This document shows positions 53,727 through 64,000 of a stretch of 64,000 nucleotides of DNA, in pieces. The translations under genes were made by a program, and so were the position numbers. The notes under the pieces are model-generated. The model saw nothing but the letters and a program-made list of their open reading frames with translations, did no database searches and was not told where the DNA came from. The stretch lies in contig NC_031467.1 of assembly GCF_000006565.2 (NCBI RefSeq), positions 1,240,001 through 1,304,000 of the forward strand, read 5' to 3'. Position 1 is the first letter of the stretch. Each line of letters begins with the position of its first letter. Source of the stretch: Toxoplasma gondii ME49 (taxonomy: Eukaryota > Apicomplexa > Conoidasida > Eucoccidiorida > Sarcocystidae).

Positions 53727-56485
53727 TGTCACGCTCTCGACGCCCCGGAAGAAGGATACCGTGTTTACGTATGTGCGAGATTATAGAGCTACATATGTAT
53801 GTAACGTACACTTGTGAATAGGCATGCATATCTCTGTACAAATCGGCGTTGGTGGTCTTTCCCTCTGTCGCGGTGGGCGCGTCCGTTGTGACGTTTTTCC
53901 GCTTGTTATTCTTGTACGACAGAAGCTATGAAGTTCTGCTGTTTCAGGTATTGGTAATATCCTCAGCGCCCTCAGCTTTGTTGGAACGCTTTATGTCTGC
54001 AGAAGACAAGGGGGCTTTTTCCATCTCGTCTAACGACTACGGTGGCGCTCGGCGCCGGCCGACAGGAACACTGGGATTGCACAGTTTTCTGAAATGAATG
54101 CCTCTTTTCTCTCATAATGTGTGCGTCGGTATTTTTGGCCACATGGCAAGAGTTCTTTCACTCAGCGGTCTCCCTCACAACCACTGAGAGCTTTTGCGCA
54201 CACAAAATCAGCCGTATGTGCGTGGGCATCTATGGCACTGTGTGCGCCCTGGGCAGTGCTCCTAAATGACCTGTAGTCGGGAGTTGAACACAGAGGGTCC
54301 TGCCAAAGAATAGCTGTCTTGCAGAGACGGCATGCAAACGGTAGCTTCCGTCCTCGCTCGCCATGCGTCGATGTCCACTTTCGTCGGCTGCACGGTTTCT
54401 CACCACTTCTTTTTCAAGGGAATCAAGGCTGCTCATACTCGTGCCCACGACTGAGCACGTTGCTGGTTGTACACGAACCAGAAACAGGGCCTCTGCCTTG
54501 CTCGCGTGGACGCGTTGTTCGTGTCTCTCCTATTTCTATTTCTGGAGTCGTTGCTTGCGACGAGGCACCCCGTTTGTTGCCCAGGGCCCCACAGTGTAGG
54601 AGATAATACTTGGTCGATGTTTTCCAACGGTGGAGCGCTGTCTGGTAGCGACAGAAGCGAAGTGAGGTTGAGAGTTCTAGGATATCGGACCACTGCGAAG
54701 TCCCTTTATCTGCGATGAGATGAACGGTTCCACGTTCCAATGTTTACCCAACACACCTCGCTTTTCCAGTTGGCTTGAGCCTTCCAGTCATGATCTGTTC
54801 TATATGAATACCTACCTACAGCAGCAGGGAAACGAGCTATTTATCATGCGAGTTGCAGTGTTTCCGAGTAGCGACGGTCGCCAATGTGTCTGCAGGTCAC
54901 TTTACGATAGCGTCACTTTGGGCCACGAACTCTGGAAAGCTTCACGGTGCGTGGAAGCCAGCACACGGCCCGTCTACGGTTAGGTGAAGGGACCTGCGTA
55001 CTACAAGAACGTTCGTCTTGCTATTGAGAACATTGAGAGCCGGGACCGTCTTCGAAAAATGCAAGCGCTCGAGCACAATCTGACAGGTTTCTTTTTTTGC
55101 CTGACGGGCATGGCCAAGCAGAGAAATGGTGCAAACCTCGTCCGCCGATGAAGTGCACGTACATAGCAGTGTCGCAGAAGCCTCCTCGCATGCGAAACGG
55201 AACTACCTGTAACGTATGTGTGTCCAGGAAGTACCAGAAGTGACGTCTTTTGGTGCGTGTCACAAGCAGTCCACATCCCGGATGGTGTTGCCGAGTGACT
55301 ATTCGCGTTACGCTGCGTGCCTAGAGTGTACAGATCCTTTCAGTGCCTAGCGCCTGCCTGCTACTTAAGTGTGACCGGTCAGTTTCAGTCTTTACGCAAA
55401 CGGTATACAGCAACCACAGCAGTTTTACATCCATGAAAAGTTGGATGCCCTACCGGGATTTCACCCATTCGCGGCAGAATGCCTGGGCAGCAGATGCCGC
55501 CCCTGGGTATTCGTCTGCTCAAAATTCGCGCGTCGCAAATCCCAAGTCCACCTGCACTGACCTAGATCATTCTCGGAGAACCACAGGCATCTGCAGAATT
55601 CAGAAAACAGCCGAAGGTTCACAGATCCAGTGCGGTCAACTCGCGACGTGAAGATGCCGTTTGCGAACGGCGTACTCCACCTTCGTTGCCCCCAAGTGCC
55701 GCCCACGCTGTGGCCAGTCGCGAGAAGCCCAGCGTATTGAATTGCGACGCACAAGACAGACCTGCCAGGAGCGGCAGCGATTCGATTTGAGTCGAAGAAG
55801 GTCGCAGGGGAACGACTCGAGGTTGTATCCGTTCCACGGCCTTTTCACGATGCAAAAGAGGCAGCCAGCTGGTGATATCTACCGGAGTCAGCGGCAGGAG
55901 CTGCAGCCACGCGTCGCTGCCGGCCTGGGCAGCACTGTCAGTGGCAGGACGGAAGAAGGGGCCTGCTGCGGAGGCGGCCGTGCGTGGGATGGGGGACAGG
56001 GGATGAACCAGGACCGCCTGAAGAGCGTGGACGCCTGCACCACTAAAACTCCTTTTGGCAGTGAGCACTTTTTTCCCAAACGGCGTGTTTTGGTTTGCTT
56101 TCCAGTCGAGATCTTCGTTGGAGGTTCTGTGCTTCTTTGTGTTCGTTTGGGTCACTTTGAATCGTGTGACTGCCTTTCAGTGTCTTCCAGCTTTCTTGCC
56201 GAAGACCTGTCGTCGGCTGCAGTAGCAACCGTTTTGTTTTTACTGGGGGTCCACAAAAAGTTGTCCCGATGTTGATCGCACGACCAACGTAGTTCCATTA
56301 TTGATATCGTGGTAGATATAGGTCATGGGTAGACTAGACGAAATAGGTTGGGGGAAGTAGGAGAGGATGTTTACCCATGTCACCCCACGAGAGGCCCGTT
56401 CACTTCCTCGACTCTCGTCGGTTTTGTCCCCAAGTGCGTTCATTCGCGGGTATCTTTTACACAAAATCTCTCTTTTCACGTCCAA
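53727..56485. other. Start of compositionally different region; no supported gene
   Basis: About 2.8 kb. The microsatellites and purine tracts of the rest of the window end here. Open frames of about 180-200 codons overlap on opposite strands at 55619-56275, neither with recognisable features; the part just upstream of 56486 is probably the promoter and leader of the secreted-protein gene. Confidence 0.4.
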
Positions 56486-59200
56486 ATGTCGCGTGTACTG
56501 ATCCGAAAAATGTGGCAAGTACGCAGGCGCGCGTTTTTGTCACTTCTGGCTGCATTTCTCGTGACGCAAACTGCCTGGAGTTGGCTGGCGGTGTTTGTGC
56601 CACTTGAACTCGAAAGTCTGGAGGGATACAGCACTGCTGCAGCACGCAGTCTTTTTTTTGAAACCTTTTCTCTGACTGCCTTCTGCGATGAGTCTTCAGC
56701 GGGGGATGAACAGGTGACCCTGAGGACGCCACGCACTGGGAGCGGACGATGGCCCTCCCTCATTTTGGAGGTGTCTGCCTCCGAGACGCGACCCACCACA
56801 ACGACCGTGGGCGCGGTGTCAACTGGATCGGTCACAGTTTCGAGCGGAGGAGGCGTGCAAAGATCTCTCCGACGCTTGTTGCCCCGTACGACTCAAGGTC
56901 CTTCCCCCTCTGCACCGGTTGCCGTTGTCTTCCAGACGCCTCTGTCTGGACAGCTGACCCCGGTAAGCCCGATTTATAGGTCCGTAGGAACTGTGCAAGT
57001 CTGAGAGGTCGGGGGACGAGTGGAAGCGCACTGGTGCATTTCCATGGGAAGCGTCCTTTTTGGTGTCCCAGTGAAGAAACCAGACATCGGCGTCAGGGAA
57101 AACGGCTCTCCTTTTTTGTTGAAAGTTATCGAAAGCGATGCATCATGTGTCCTTGACATTTCTGCAAGCCACCGAATGCGAACTGGACGGAATCGTTCCA
57201 GCCTGTGAGCGTGCAGCGGGAAAAGCCTTTCTTGGGAATTCGGCGGTTTTATCCGCTAGGTGGTAGACGCGTTTCTCCGCAGGTGCATGCATACCTGTGT
57301 GGCAAAACTGGACAGGCGTTCCTTAGGTCACGACGTCGCGGAGCAGTGGTTTTCCGAGATTCGTGGAGCAGATATCACGACGCTTGGTTGAGCCGCATTT
57401 CGCGGAGTCATGTCGAGGTCTCTGGTCCAGTTCCTCTCGCTTTCGTGTGTCTGTTGTGTCTCCAGACGGCGCCAACAGCAACCCTCGGCATTGCCTCAGG
57501 TAAGCACAGAGTCCTTCTCGGATCAGTGGGCAGTCGCCACGGGGGCGCAGTCCATGTGTGGCCACGCATAGTGCGTGGCTGTTAGTGCTGTTAGTGTGTT
57601 TCTCCTGTTCGAGGAGAAGGGTGCACTTCTCTCTGTCTCACGTTTCAGTTCTCGGTTTGTGGCACAGGATGCTCTCTGAGCTTTTGGAAAGTTCTGCGTT
57701 TTGTGCCTCTCTCTGTTTTCTCCTGTAGCTCTCGTTCCTGGCGGCCTCCGGAGTAGTACCCCTCAGATACTCTCGGGGCCCACCAGTCCGTCGGTCCTCC
57801 CAGTCCTGTCCGTCGCAGCTCCAGGTCACCCGCCAGCGCGTGCAGGTGCTCAACCGGTTCTCGTGGTGACTACGGCGCAGGCTTCCACAGGTCCGCAGCC
57901 GCCGCAGATGCTCGTCGTGACACACCCCAGTGGAGGACAGCCCCCTTCGAGTTACACCGTGCCGACATATGTTGTTAGCCAAGGCGGTAACGGCTTCGGT
58001 GCTGGCTGCGATGGCTCTCCTGTTGGCTGTTTTCCGCCAGTGAGGCAGCTGCTGCTTGAGCGGCCGCCTCGACCCCAAGTGTCTCCGCCACGAGTCACGT
58101 CAATGCCATCGTCAATTTCCTTTCAAGGGAGTCCTACGCAGCAGCCGCAGTCAACTCCGTCTCGAGGGAGTCCTACGCAGCAGCCGCAGTCAACTCCGTT
58201 TCGAGGGAGTCCTACGCAGCAGCCGCAGTCGCCTCCGTCTCGAGGGAGCCCTACGCAGCAGCCGCAGTCGCCTCCGTCTCGAGGGAGTCCTACGCAGCAG
58301 CCACAGTCGCCTCCGTTTCGAGGGAGCCCTACGCAGCAGCCGCAATCGCCTCCGTCTCGAGGGAGTCCTACGCAGCAGCCACAGTCGCCTCCGTTTCGAG
58401 GGAGTCCTACGCAGCAGCCACAGTCGCCTCCGTCTCGAGGGAGTCCTACGCAGCAGCCGCAGTCCGAAAACATGCATTTCGGTGTCTCGACACCACTACA
58501 TGTGGCACAGAGCAAGGGAAGCCCGAGATTGCCCCCGTCTCAAGAGGTAGGTCGGCTTCAGCGAATGCGAAGGCGTTCATCGCCATCATATTCCGACCGC
58601 CCGGGTTCCTCGTTGTCGCCACCTTTAGGTCTCATGCGCATTTTTATGGATGTTCTACTCGGGAACCTCGAGAGGAGTCTGGGCCTGCCTTCCCCGCCAC
58701 TGGGACCTCAATGGCGTCCATTTCCCCGGACTTCCACGTCAGGTGCCACTGGAGCTGCAGGTCCGTCCGAGGCTGCAAGTTCTTCTGGAGTTTCACATCC
58801 TTCTGGAGCGACAAGTTCCGAAGTTTCAGGTTCTTCTGGAGCTCCGGGTCCTTTAAGGGCTGAGCTCGAGCCGTCTGAGGTCGTGGCAGGGAGATCGGGA
58901 GCGATGGCCACATCGAGTAAAGAAAGTACACCGAGTCCGTCTGGATGTGGATCGCCGTGCTCTTCTGCGTACGCGGTTGCGCCAGACTCTAGGTCAGCCG
59001 ACTCTCCAAGGGAGGTGGACAGACCAGTCGCGTTTCTGAAGCGGAAGTTGCGGAGATCATGGGGGGAGGAGGAGGATGGGAAAAGCGGGTCTGACTCCGA
59101 CGGTTCTTCGAACAAACCGACTTGGAAGCACAAGAAGTTCAGGCGAGGAAGCCCCCGAAACGATGACGATGGGTCTCAGGGCGGAGCGAGTGACGTGTGA
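56486..59200 (+). CDS. Candidate exported dense-granule-like protein: signal peptide, TEXEL-like RRLLP, 13-residue repeats, NLS-like clusters, 3 exons
   Basis: Exons 56486-56962, 57466-57499, 57729-59200 (1983 nt, 660 aa), in phase (ACCCCG/GTAAGC, CTCCAG/ACGG, CTCAG/GTAAGC, CTGTAG/CTCT). Residues 14-38 form a signal peptide after a basic start (RRRAFLSLLAAFLVTQTAWS). RRLLP at residues 129-133 fits the TEXEL site (RRLxx) that the Golgi protease ASP5 cleaves in Toxoplasma exported proteins. The rest is predicted disordered, Pro/Ser/Gln/Thr-rich, with nine GSPTQQPQSPPSR repeats, a Gly/Ala/Ser-rich stretch, then basic clusters KRKLRRSWGEEED and KHKKFRRGSPR near the acidic C-terminus. There is no further TM segment. 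By analogy to GRA16/GRA24-type effectors it could reach the host cytosol or nucleus; this is inference. Alternative: a soluble parasitophorous-vacuole protein. Confidence 0.75.
58127..58467 (+). repeat. 39-bp tandem repeat (nine copies) coding GSPTQQPQSPPSR
   Basis: Units of GGGAGTCCTACGCAGCAGCC plus GCAGTCGCCTCCGTCTCGA, nine copies, the last partial. Variants are silent (CCG/CCA, GTC/GCC in Ser codons) or switch TCT/TTT (Ser/Phe) and ACT/CCT (Thr/Pro). Two plus frames and two minus frames stay open through the array because the unit is a multiple of three and lacks stops. Confidence 0.92.
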
Positions 59201-61743
59201 GGTCACAGGCACGCCAGGGGCGTGTGGGACTTAGCAGATTTCAAGGTTTGTATGGTTCTTTTGGCTTCTTCGTAAGTGGAACGATTGGAAGAGGGTGATG
59301 AAGGTGACTATGTGCATTTTCGACGCGAGCTGCATACTTCCAGTGTCTTGTTCTCTTGCATGCGTGGTGTATGCGTGCGGCGGAGTCTCGCGGTGCTGCA
59401 GTGGGTCACTTGCACCGAGTGAGTGTTTAGCCACCTCTTGATTCGAGCATCACTTTGTCGTGGTTTGTGCGCCCAGTCCGAAAAGTCCGTGCACGGTTGC
59501 ATGGAGGGGTGCCCGGTTCACCTGGGAGAATGGCAACGGTGGTTTTGTATTGGCTGAACATTTCCTTGTTTCGGAGGACACCAGAGTGGATTCCGGTTCA
59601 TTCCCGGTCCTCTGCTTGTTCCCTATCCAGTGTGTGACAGAAATAATGTTTCTGTGTCTACAAGGTCACGAACGTGCTCTGAAGCTGTTTCCAGAGTCGT
59701 ACCAAGGGTAACTGGCTATTCGCCGGGAGTCCTCCAGTCGCTGATGAACCCATCGTCCGGTGGTCGCCTGGGTGACTAGAGAACACCCCACTCGACGAGA
59801 GTTCGACGCTGTGTTTTATTCTCGCTGTCTTTTTCCCAGCGTGCAAGTTTCCCAAACGAAATGGTAATGCGGATTTCGTTTTGTCGGATCTTACAGTTGT
59901 GTGAAGGTTGCTTGTTGGGTTTCAGGCGGTGAATGGATATCAACTATGATGTCGAGTCGTGGGGGTGGATTGGACCTACTTTGGTCTATGCTTTTGTAGT
60001 GGTGTTTGTCGCTCTCCAGGCGTATGCATGGTTCGGTTTTTTGGTTTTTCCACGAGTTACCAAATGACCGCATGCGTCCGCGTGTGTGCCCTGCTTTCTA
60101 TTTGCTTCCTGATCCACTTTGGGAGTTGCAGAGACAACGGCAAAGATCCTCTCTTGTGTGTATACCGCGATGCAGGACGCGCCAGGTTTTCTGTGCCACT
60201 GTTTTGTCGTTAACTGTTTTGGTCACCTATTCACTTTAGCGCGAGGATGAGAATGTCAGTGGCTCAATCAGCTTGTTTTCATTATATCACATTGATGTTG
60301 TTTTCGTTTTCACCCAAGAGAAATGCGTCTGAATGCCGTGTATTACTCTCTGCCGCAGCGCAGAGGCCGGCATTAGATGCAGATTTTGCTTTTGCTGATA
60401 GGTTGAGTGGGTTTTTTTTTGGAGCTGCTATGGCTGGTGTGCTTCGAGTGTCCCGACGTATGATTTCGCTGGTGTGCTTTTAGATTTTTTTTTGCGATAG
60501 TTATGTTTCTTTACAACATCTCCGGCGATTCAACCAGCACTGGGGGGAATCGGGGGGGCGTTTGATTGTCAATTTAGACAGTCTTTACCTGCGCACTTGA
60601 CCCTCGTTTGAGGCGCATCTTCGTGGGGCGTACCCCATGTGGCTACGGGAGAATTTGTAGTGCTGGATGGTTTTTTTTTTCATATGTAGGGGTATTTTAT
60701 CTCGATGAACCCAACCACATATGTGTCCTTCGATGGCATATCAACTAGCACTTCGTTCCGGTACTGGAGGGATTCCTTCTAGTCATGCTACACGAGAAAA
60801 ACCAGCTAAAAGCAATCGTGAACACCAGTGGAGCGGTGACGCTCTGTACTCTATTTCGACCGAGGGTAGCACCACCACTCAGCAGCGCCTCGGACGACGA
60901 AAGGAATGTTTTGAAAAGTTGAAACAGTAATGATGACGTTCATACCAGACTACACGGTTGACAAGTGTCACATTTCGACTCACGGTGTAGTAGACGTTTG
61001 CAAAACAGGACGCACAAGCCTCCCTATAAGCTGAATTAGGGTCGAATGCGATGGGGTTACACGTGCCAACATCGTTCCCCTGGTTCACCCAGTACAAAGA
61101 GACGAAATGCACTCTCGGTGAACTGCTGGTTAGTTTTGGAACTTACGAACCATGAAATGTCCTAACGCCAGCACTTTCTCTTACCTTGTTTCCAGCTGAG
61201 CTAGGTAGCACGCAAGGTGCCTCGGGCACCACCATTGGTACGCGTGGAGGTCACTTGGTGACGCAGAAAACGAGTTGCCGTTGTCTCGCGTGCGTCTACC
61301 GGTAAATCAGACCAAGTCCCACACCGGTGTTGCGTCGTCGTTTTTATCCTAGGGAAGGAAAACATTCGTCACGCACTAATCCCTCAAACGAAGGTCTTTC
61401 TGTGCGAGCAGGCATGTTGCCGCTGCAGAAAATTGGTTGCAATTGAATTCTTCAGCTGCACTGCGGCAGCGTGGTGCTTCGTCGCTTTTTTTGGGCTACT
61501 TGCGCACCAACCCTGGTCACACGGACTCCGACCGATCATAGTGGTGCGCGACCTGCGCGAGGGGTGCCAGAAGGCATTTCGTCTCGATACGATCGGGAAA
61601 TGTGGTGCACTACACATACGGCCTTTGGAAGAGTCCAACGGGTATTGAAGCCGCCATTGACACGCCTGTGTCCATGACACATGAGTCAAGTATCCAAATC
61701 TTTGGCATCCCATATCTCGGCCTCAATCAACAGAACAGGGAAG
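59201..61743. other. Spacer between the two secreted-protein genes; no supported gene
   Basis: About 2.5 kb of even composition with several homopolymer T runs (60411-60420, 60484-60492, 60670-60680). The open frames are short (under 110 codons) and I see no leader, splice pattern or known family. It probably holds the 3' UTR of the first gene and the promoter of the second. Confidence 0.45.
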
Positions 61744-63960
61744 ATGGACCCAGTCACACGACGCTTCAACCCGTGTCTCGCATTTTGTGTGGTCAATATC
61801 CTGTTGCTCTGTATCGGCAATCTTACATACGATCCGCAGAGCTACATCATTCTGCGTGAAGCCTTTTTTCAAGGTCAAGAACACCGACGACATTGCGCCT
61901 TGAATTTACTATCTATATCGAATGCCTACGCTGCTAGAGTGCCGCCGAACAGTGGGGACACTGCTCGCCCGTTAACCTCCTCGAATGCAGGGAGGCGTAG
62001 CTCCAGTCCGACTCCACCTGCATCGACGGCTTCGAACCGGCATCCGCCGCTTCATCAACCAAGTACGGTAAGGCACCGCAGGACAAATGAACTATCATTT
62101 TATGAGTTTTCAATATGTCACACACTATAGTGCGGCAATCGTGTGTCTGTATCGACGATAGTTTTACTGTATGAACCTGTTGAGCGCGTCTTTTGGATGA
62201 ATAGGCAGTCAGCGTTACGAGGATTGCCCGTTCGTTCACGCTAGCACGAGATTTACGAGAATTCCGTTGTGAGGGGTCGTGAGTTACGGACTTACGAAGT
62301 AGAGACGGGGTACTTCTCACACCAATAGAATCGCGTTCACATCGTTTCTGAGGCGGGGCACACTGTGAAACACCACGGCTGACGGATCGGAGTGTTTACG
62401 GCATTAAACGTTCTTGGAGTATATGGACAGCCCTGTCTGTGTCTCAAGCCAGCGATGACGAATATAACGTCGTCGTGGTGATGCATTCGTGTGTCATTCA
62501 GGCTCCAACGACCGCAGCGACTGGTAAGCAGATGCCTCTACTGGATTCAAATGATTCGTGATGTAGTCCACCTTCATCTGAGCGAAGGCAGTGTGTGCTG
62601 CAACCGTCCACGGCAGCTCCCCTGTTGTGTCTAATGCAAAGTGGGGACGAAGGTAGTGGAGAATGCATTTGCACACTCGTCTCCTGATTTGCTCTATCCA
62701 CACACATGTTATGCAGGAACGTCGACTGTGCCACGACGGATTTCAGGAAGGCAGGAACAGACAGCATCGTCGAGCCGAGGCCCCGGCCTCGTTACCGGTG
62801 TTCCAGGACGTCACCATCCCTACAGGCGTCCGCCCGCCGCGGTTTCACTGCCTATGGGCGTCACGCAAGCAAGCAGCTCTCCTAGTTCAGCGAGTGCGGC
62901 AAGGGCGGCGACTACTGTACACCAGCGCGATCGATCGGCAGGGATACAAACTGGCCCGAATGAAGGTGCCTTGCGCGCGCAAATTTCTCGACGACTGCAG
63001 GAACACCGGAGAAGGCTGTTACAACAAATTTCATTGCATCAATATTTATTACAACACTACCGTGACCCACACAATCCTTCGTACGTTGTTGTGACGCCAG
63101 ACATCCTTCATACATTGTAGAGTCTCGCCTTACAGACAAGTTTGTTCAACATCGAGGGCCTACATATACAACCAGTCCCTGGCAGCCCCGGATCAGTAGC
63201 GGTAACGCTTGGATCTGGATTCCCTCTTCACCTGAACCCTCAGGATCAGCTGCAGTTGCACCATCTTCATGAGCAACGACAGCTCTTGCGCAACAACATT
63301 GACATTCTGGGTCGATTGAGAGGCCCAGCAATGCGACTTCCAGTTGGTGCTATCTCACTTTCGGGTCCACAAGGAGCTCCAGCTTCCGCCACGTCTACGG
63401 CTGCGTCACTTCACGCGCCCCAAGCAGCAGGTTTCTCAGCGTCAGGACTGCAGCCTCCAACGCAGGGGGGGGCTACGGCTAGTGCCACAGCGACAGGAGA
63501 AGTATCTCCATCACCAAGGCACGGCTCCTTACAATACCTAGAAGACGTACTCGAAATTCTAGAAAGACATGCATTCCCATGCTCAAGCAGACAGATGACG
63601 GCTAGTGCCAGCGCGGGAGGATCAGGAGTTCCACCACAACCGTGCGGCACTTCCGGATCAGGATACACGCAAGGTGCATACGGTAGCTCCGGAGGCTACG
63701 GAGCTGCCAGCTCCAGTACCCAGTCGACGACTAGTTCCAGCGCGTCAGGAGGAGGAGTTCTGCAACCAACGTATGACCCCTCCAGTCGAGGTTTCCTGGA
63801 CTACGAACTCAGTGTTCCGACAGGGTACGGAGTTCCAGGATCGAGCACTCAATCGACGACTAGTGCCGGCTCCGAAGGAAAGGATTCTCAACCAGAGGGG
63901 CAAGGTGCCTCCGGTTCGGGCAATATGCCAGGAGCAGGTCCAAGTACTAGTGGCGATTGA
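61744..63960 (+). CDS. Second candidate secreted low-complexity protein, multi-exon, RRL motif
   Basis: Proposed exons 61744-62067, about 62755-63084 and 63136-63960 (about 492 aa). Exon 1 opens with MDPVTRRFNPCLAF and the hydrophobic run CVVNILLLCIGNLTY, a likely signal peptide, and ends at a consensus donor (ACG/GTAAGG). Exon 2 in the favoured frame holds LRAQISRRLQEHRRRLLQQ (RRLQE fits the RRLxx TEXEL pattern) and HQYLLQHYRDPHNPS. Exon 3 (after TTACAG/ACAAG) has QDQLQLHHLHEQRQLLRNN, then Ser/Gly/Gln-rich sequence with two STQSTTS units, ending GAGPSTSGD. The exon 2 acceptor is weak, and the exon 2 to exon 3 join needs a 51-nt intron (GTTGTT donor) or the protein stops at 63120; an alternative acceptor at 62717 gives another frame. 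Composition resembles the 56486 gene. Function unknown; probably a dense-granule/vacuolar protein. Confidence 0.5.
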
Positions 63961-64000
63961 TTCCTGTCAGGGTACACGAGTGAATTCACATCTGTTGGGG

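Noticed and set aside
55619..56275. Overlapping 178- and 204-codon frames on opposite strands
   Set aside because: Neither shows a leader, domain or splice sites; more likely promoter or leader of the 56486 gene.
58123..58515. Minus-strand Cys/Gly-rich and Arg-rich open frames over the 39-bp repeat
   Set aside because: Shadow frames: the unit is a multiple of three without stops, and the + frame continues into unique coding sequence with matching splice sites.
1..64000. tRNA, rRNA, CRISPR or bacterial-type operon signals
   Set aside because: None recognised by eye in either strand; the exon-intron structure throughout is eukaryotic. A tRNAscan or Rfam search would be decisive for small RNAs.

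Overview
The window looks like nuclear DNA of a tissue-cyst-forming coccidian (Toxoplasma / Neospora / Hammondia group). The evidence is many-exon genes with short phase-matched GT-AG introns, long Ser/Arg/Glu-rich insertions in conserved housekeeping proteins, (TATATG)n-type microsatellites in introns and spacers, scattered GCATGC motifs, and genes on both strands without operons. The species cannot be fixed from sequence alone. All exon joins were read by eye; those called confident keep frame at every junction and restore a known family alignment.

Layout. 243-5861 (-): OGG1-type 8-oxoguanine DNA glycosylase, seven exons. 7093-8760 (+): unrecognised Ser-rich protein with one hydrophobic segment, two exons. 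11314-19545 (-): Hsp110/Hsp70-like ATPase domain fused to a C-terminal TPR domain, twelve exons, apparently without the beta-type substrate-binding domain. 22876-26145 (-): single-exon lipoate-protein-ligase-family protein with a likely organelle leader and very long Ser tracts. 27360-34142 (+): TFIIH subunit Ssl1/p44, thirteen exons. 36904-41616 (+): SDS22-type leucine-rich-repeat protein with a tandem-repeat basic tail, seven exons. 42994-46652 (-): membrane protein with signal peptide, one transmembrane helix and a coiled-coil/acidic tail. 48807-53726 (+): TRAPPC12-like TRAPP subunit, eight exons.

From about 53.8 kb to the end the character changes. TATATG microsatellites, polypurine tracts and the palindrome described below are absent, and the recognisable genes are two (+) multi-exon candidates for secreted, low-complexity proteins (56486-59200 and 61744-63960). 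Both have an N-terminal hydrophobic leader. Both carry an RRL tripeptide fitting the TEXEL site cut by the Golgi protease ASP5. The first also has nine 13-residue repeats and C-terminal basic NLS-like clusters. This is the build of dense-granule proteins exported into the host cell, and it is the best candidate here for undescribed biology.

A second notable signal is a dispersed palindrome, GGTGTACRTACACC and close variants, found ten times between 4.5 and 49 kb in exons, introns, splice-acceptor regions and spacers, read in different frames. It therefore appears to be a DNA- or RNA-level element, not a protein motif.

The housekeeping genes do not form one pathway: they cover base-excision repair (OGG1), transcription/nucleotide-excision repair (p44), protein folding, lipoate metabolism and vesicle tethering. 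Divergent pairs (OGG1 / 7093 gene, lipoate ligase / p44, membrane protein / TRAPPC12) share 1.2-2.2 kb upstream spacers that probably hold both promoters.
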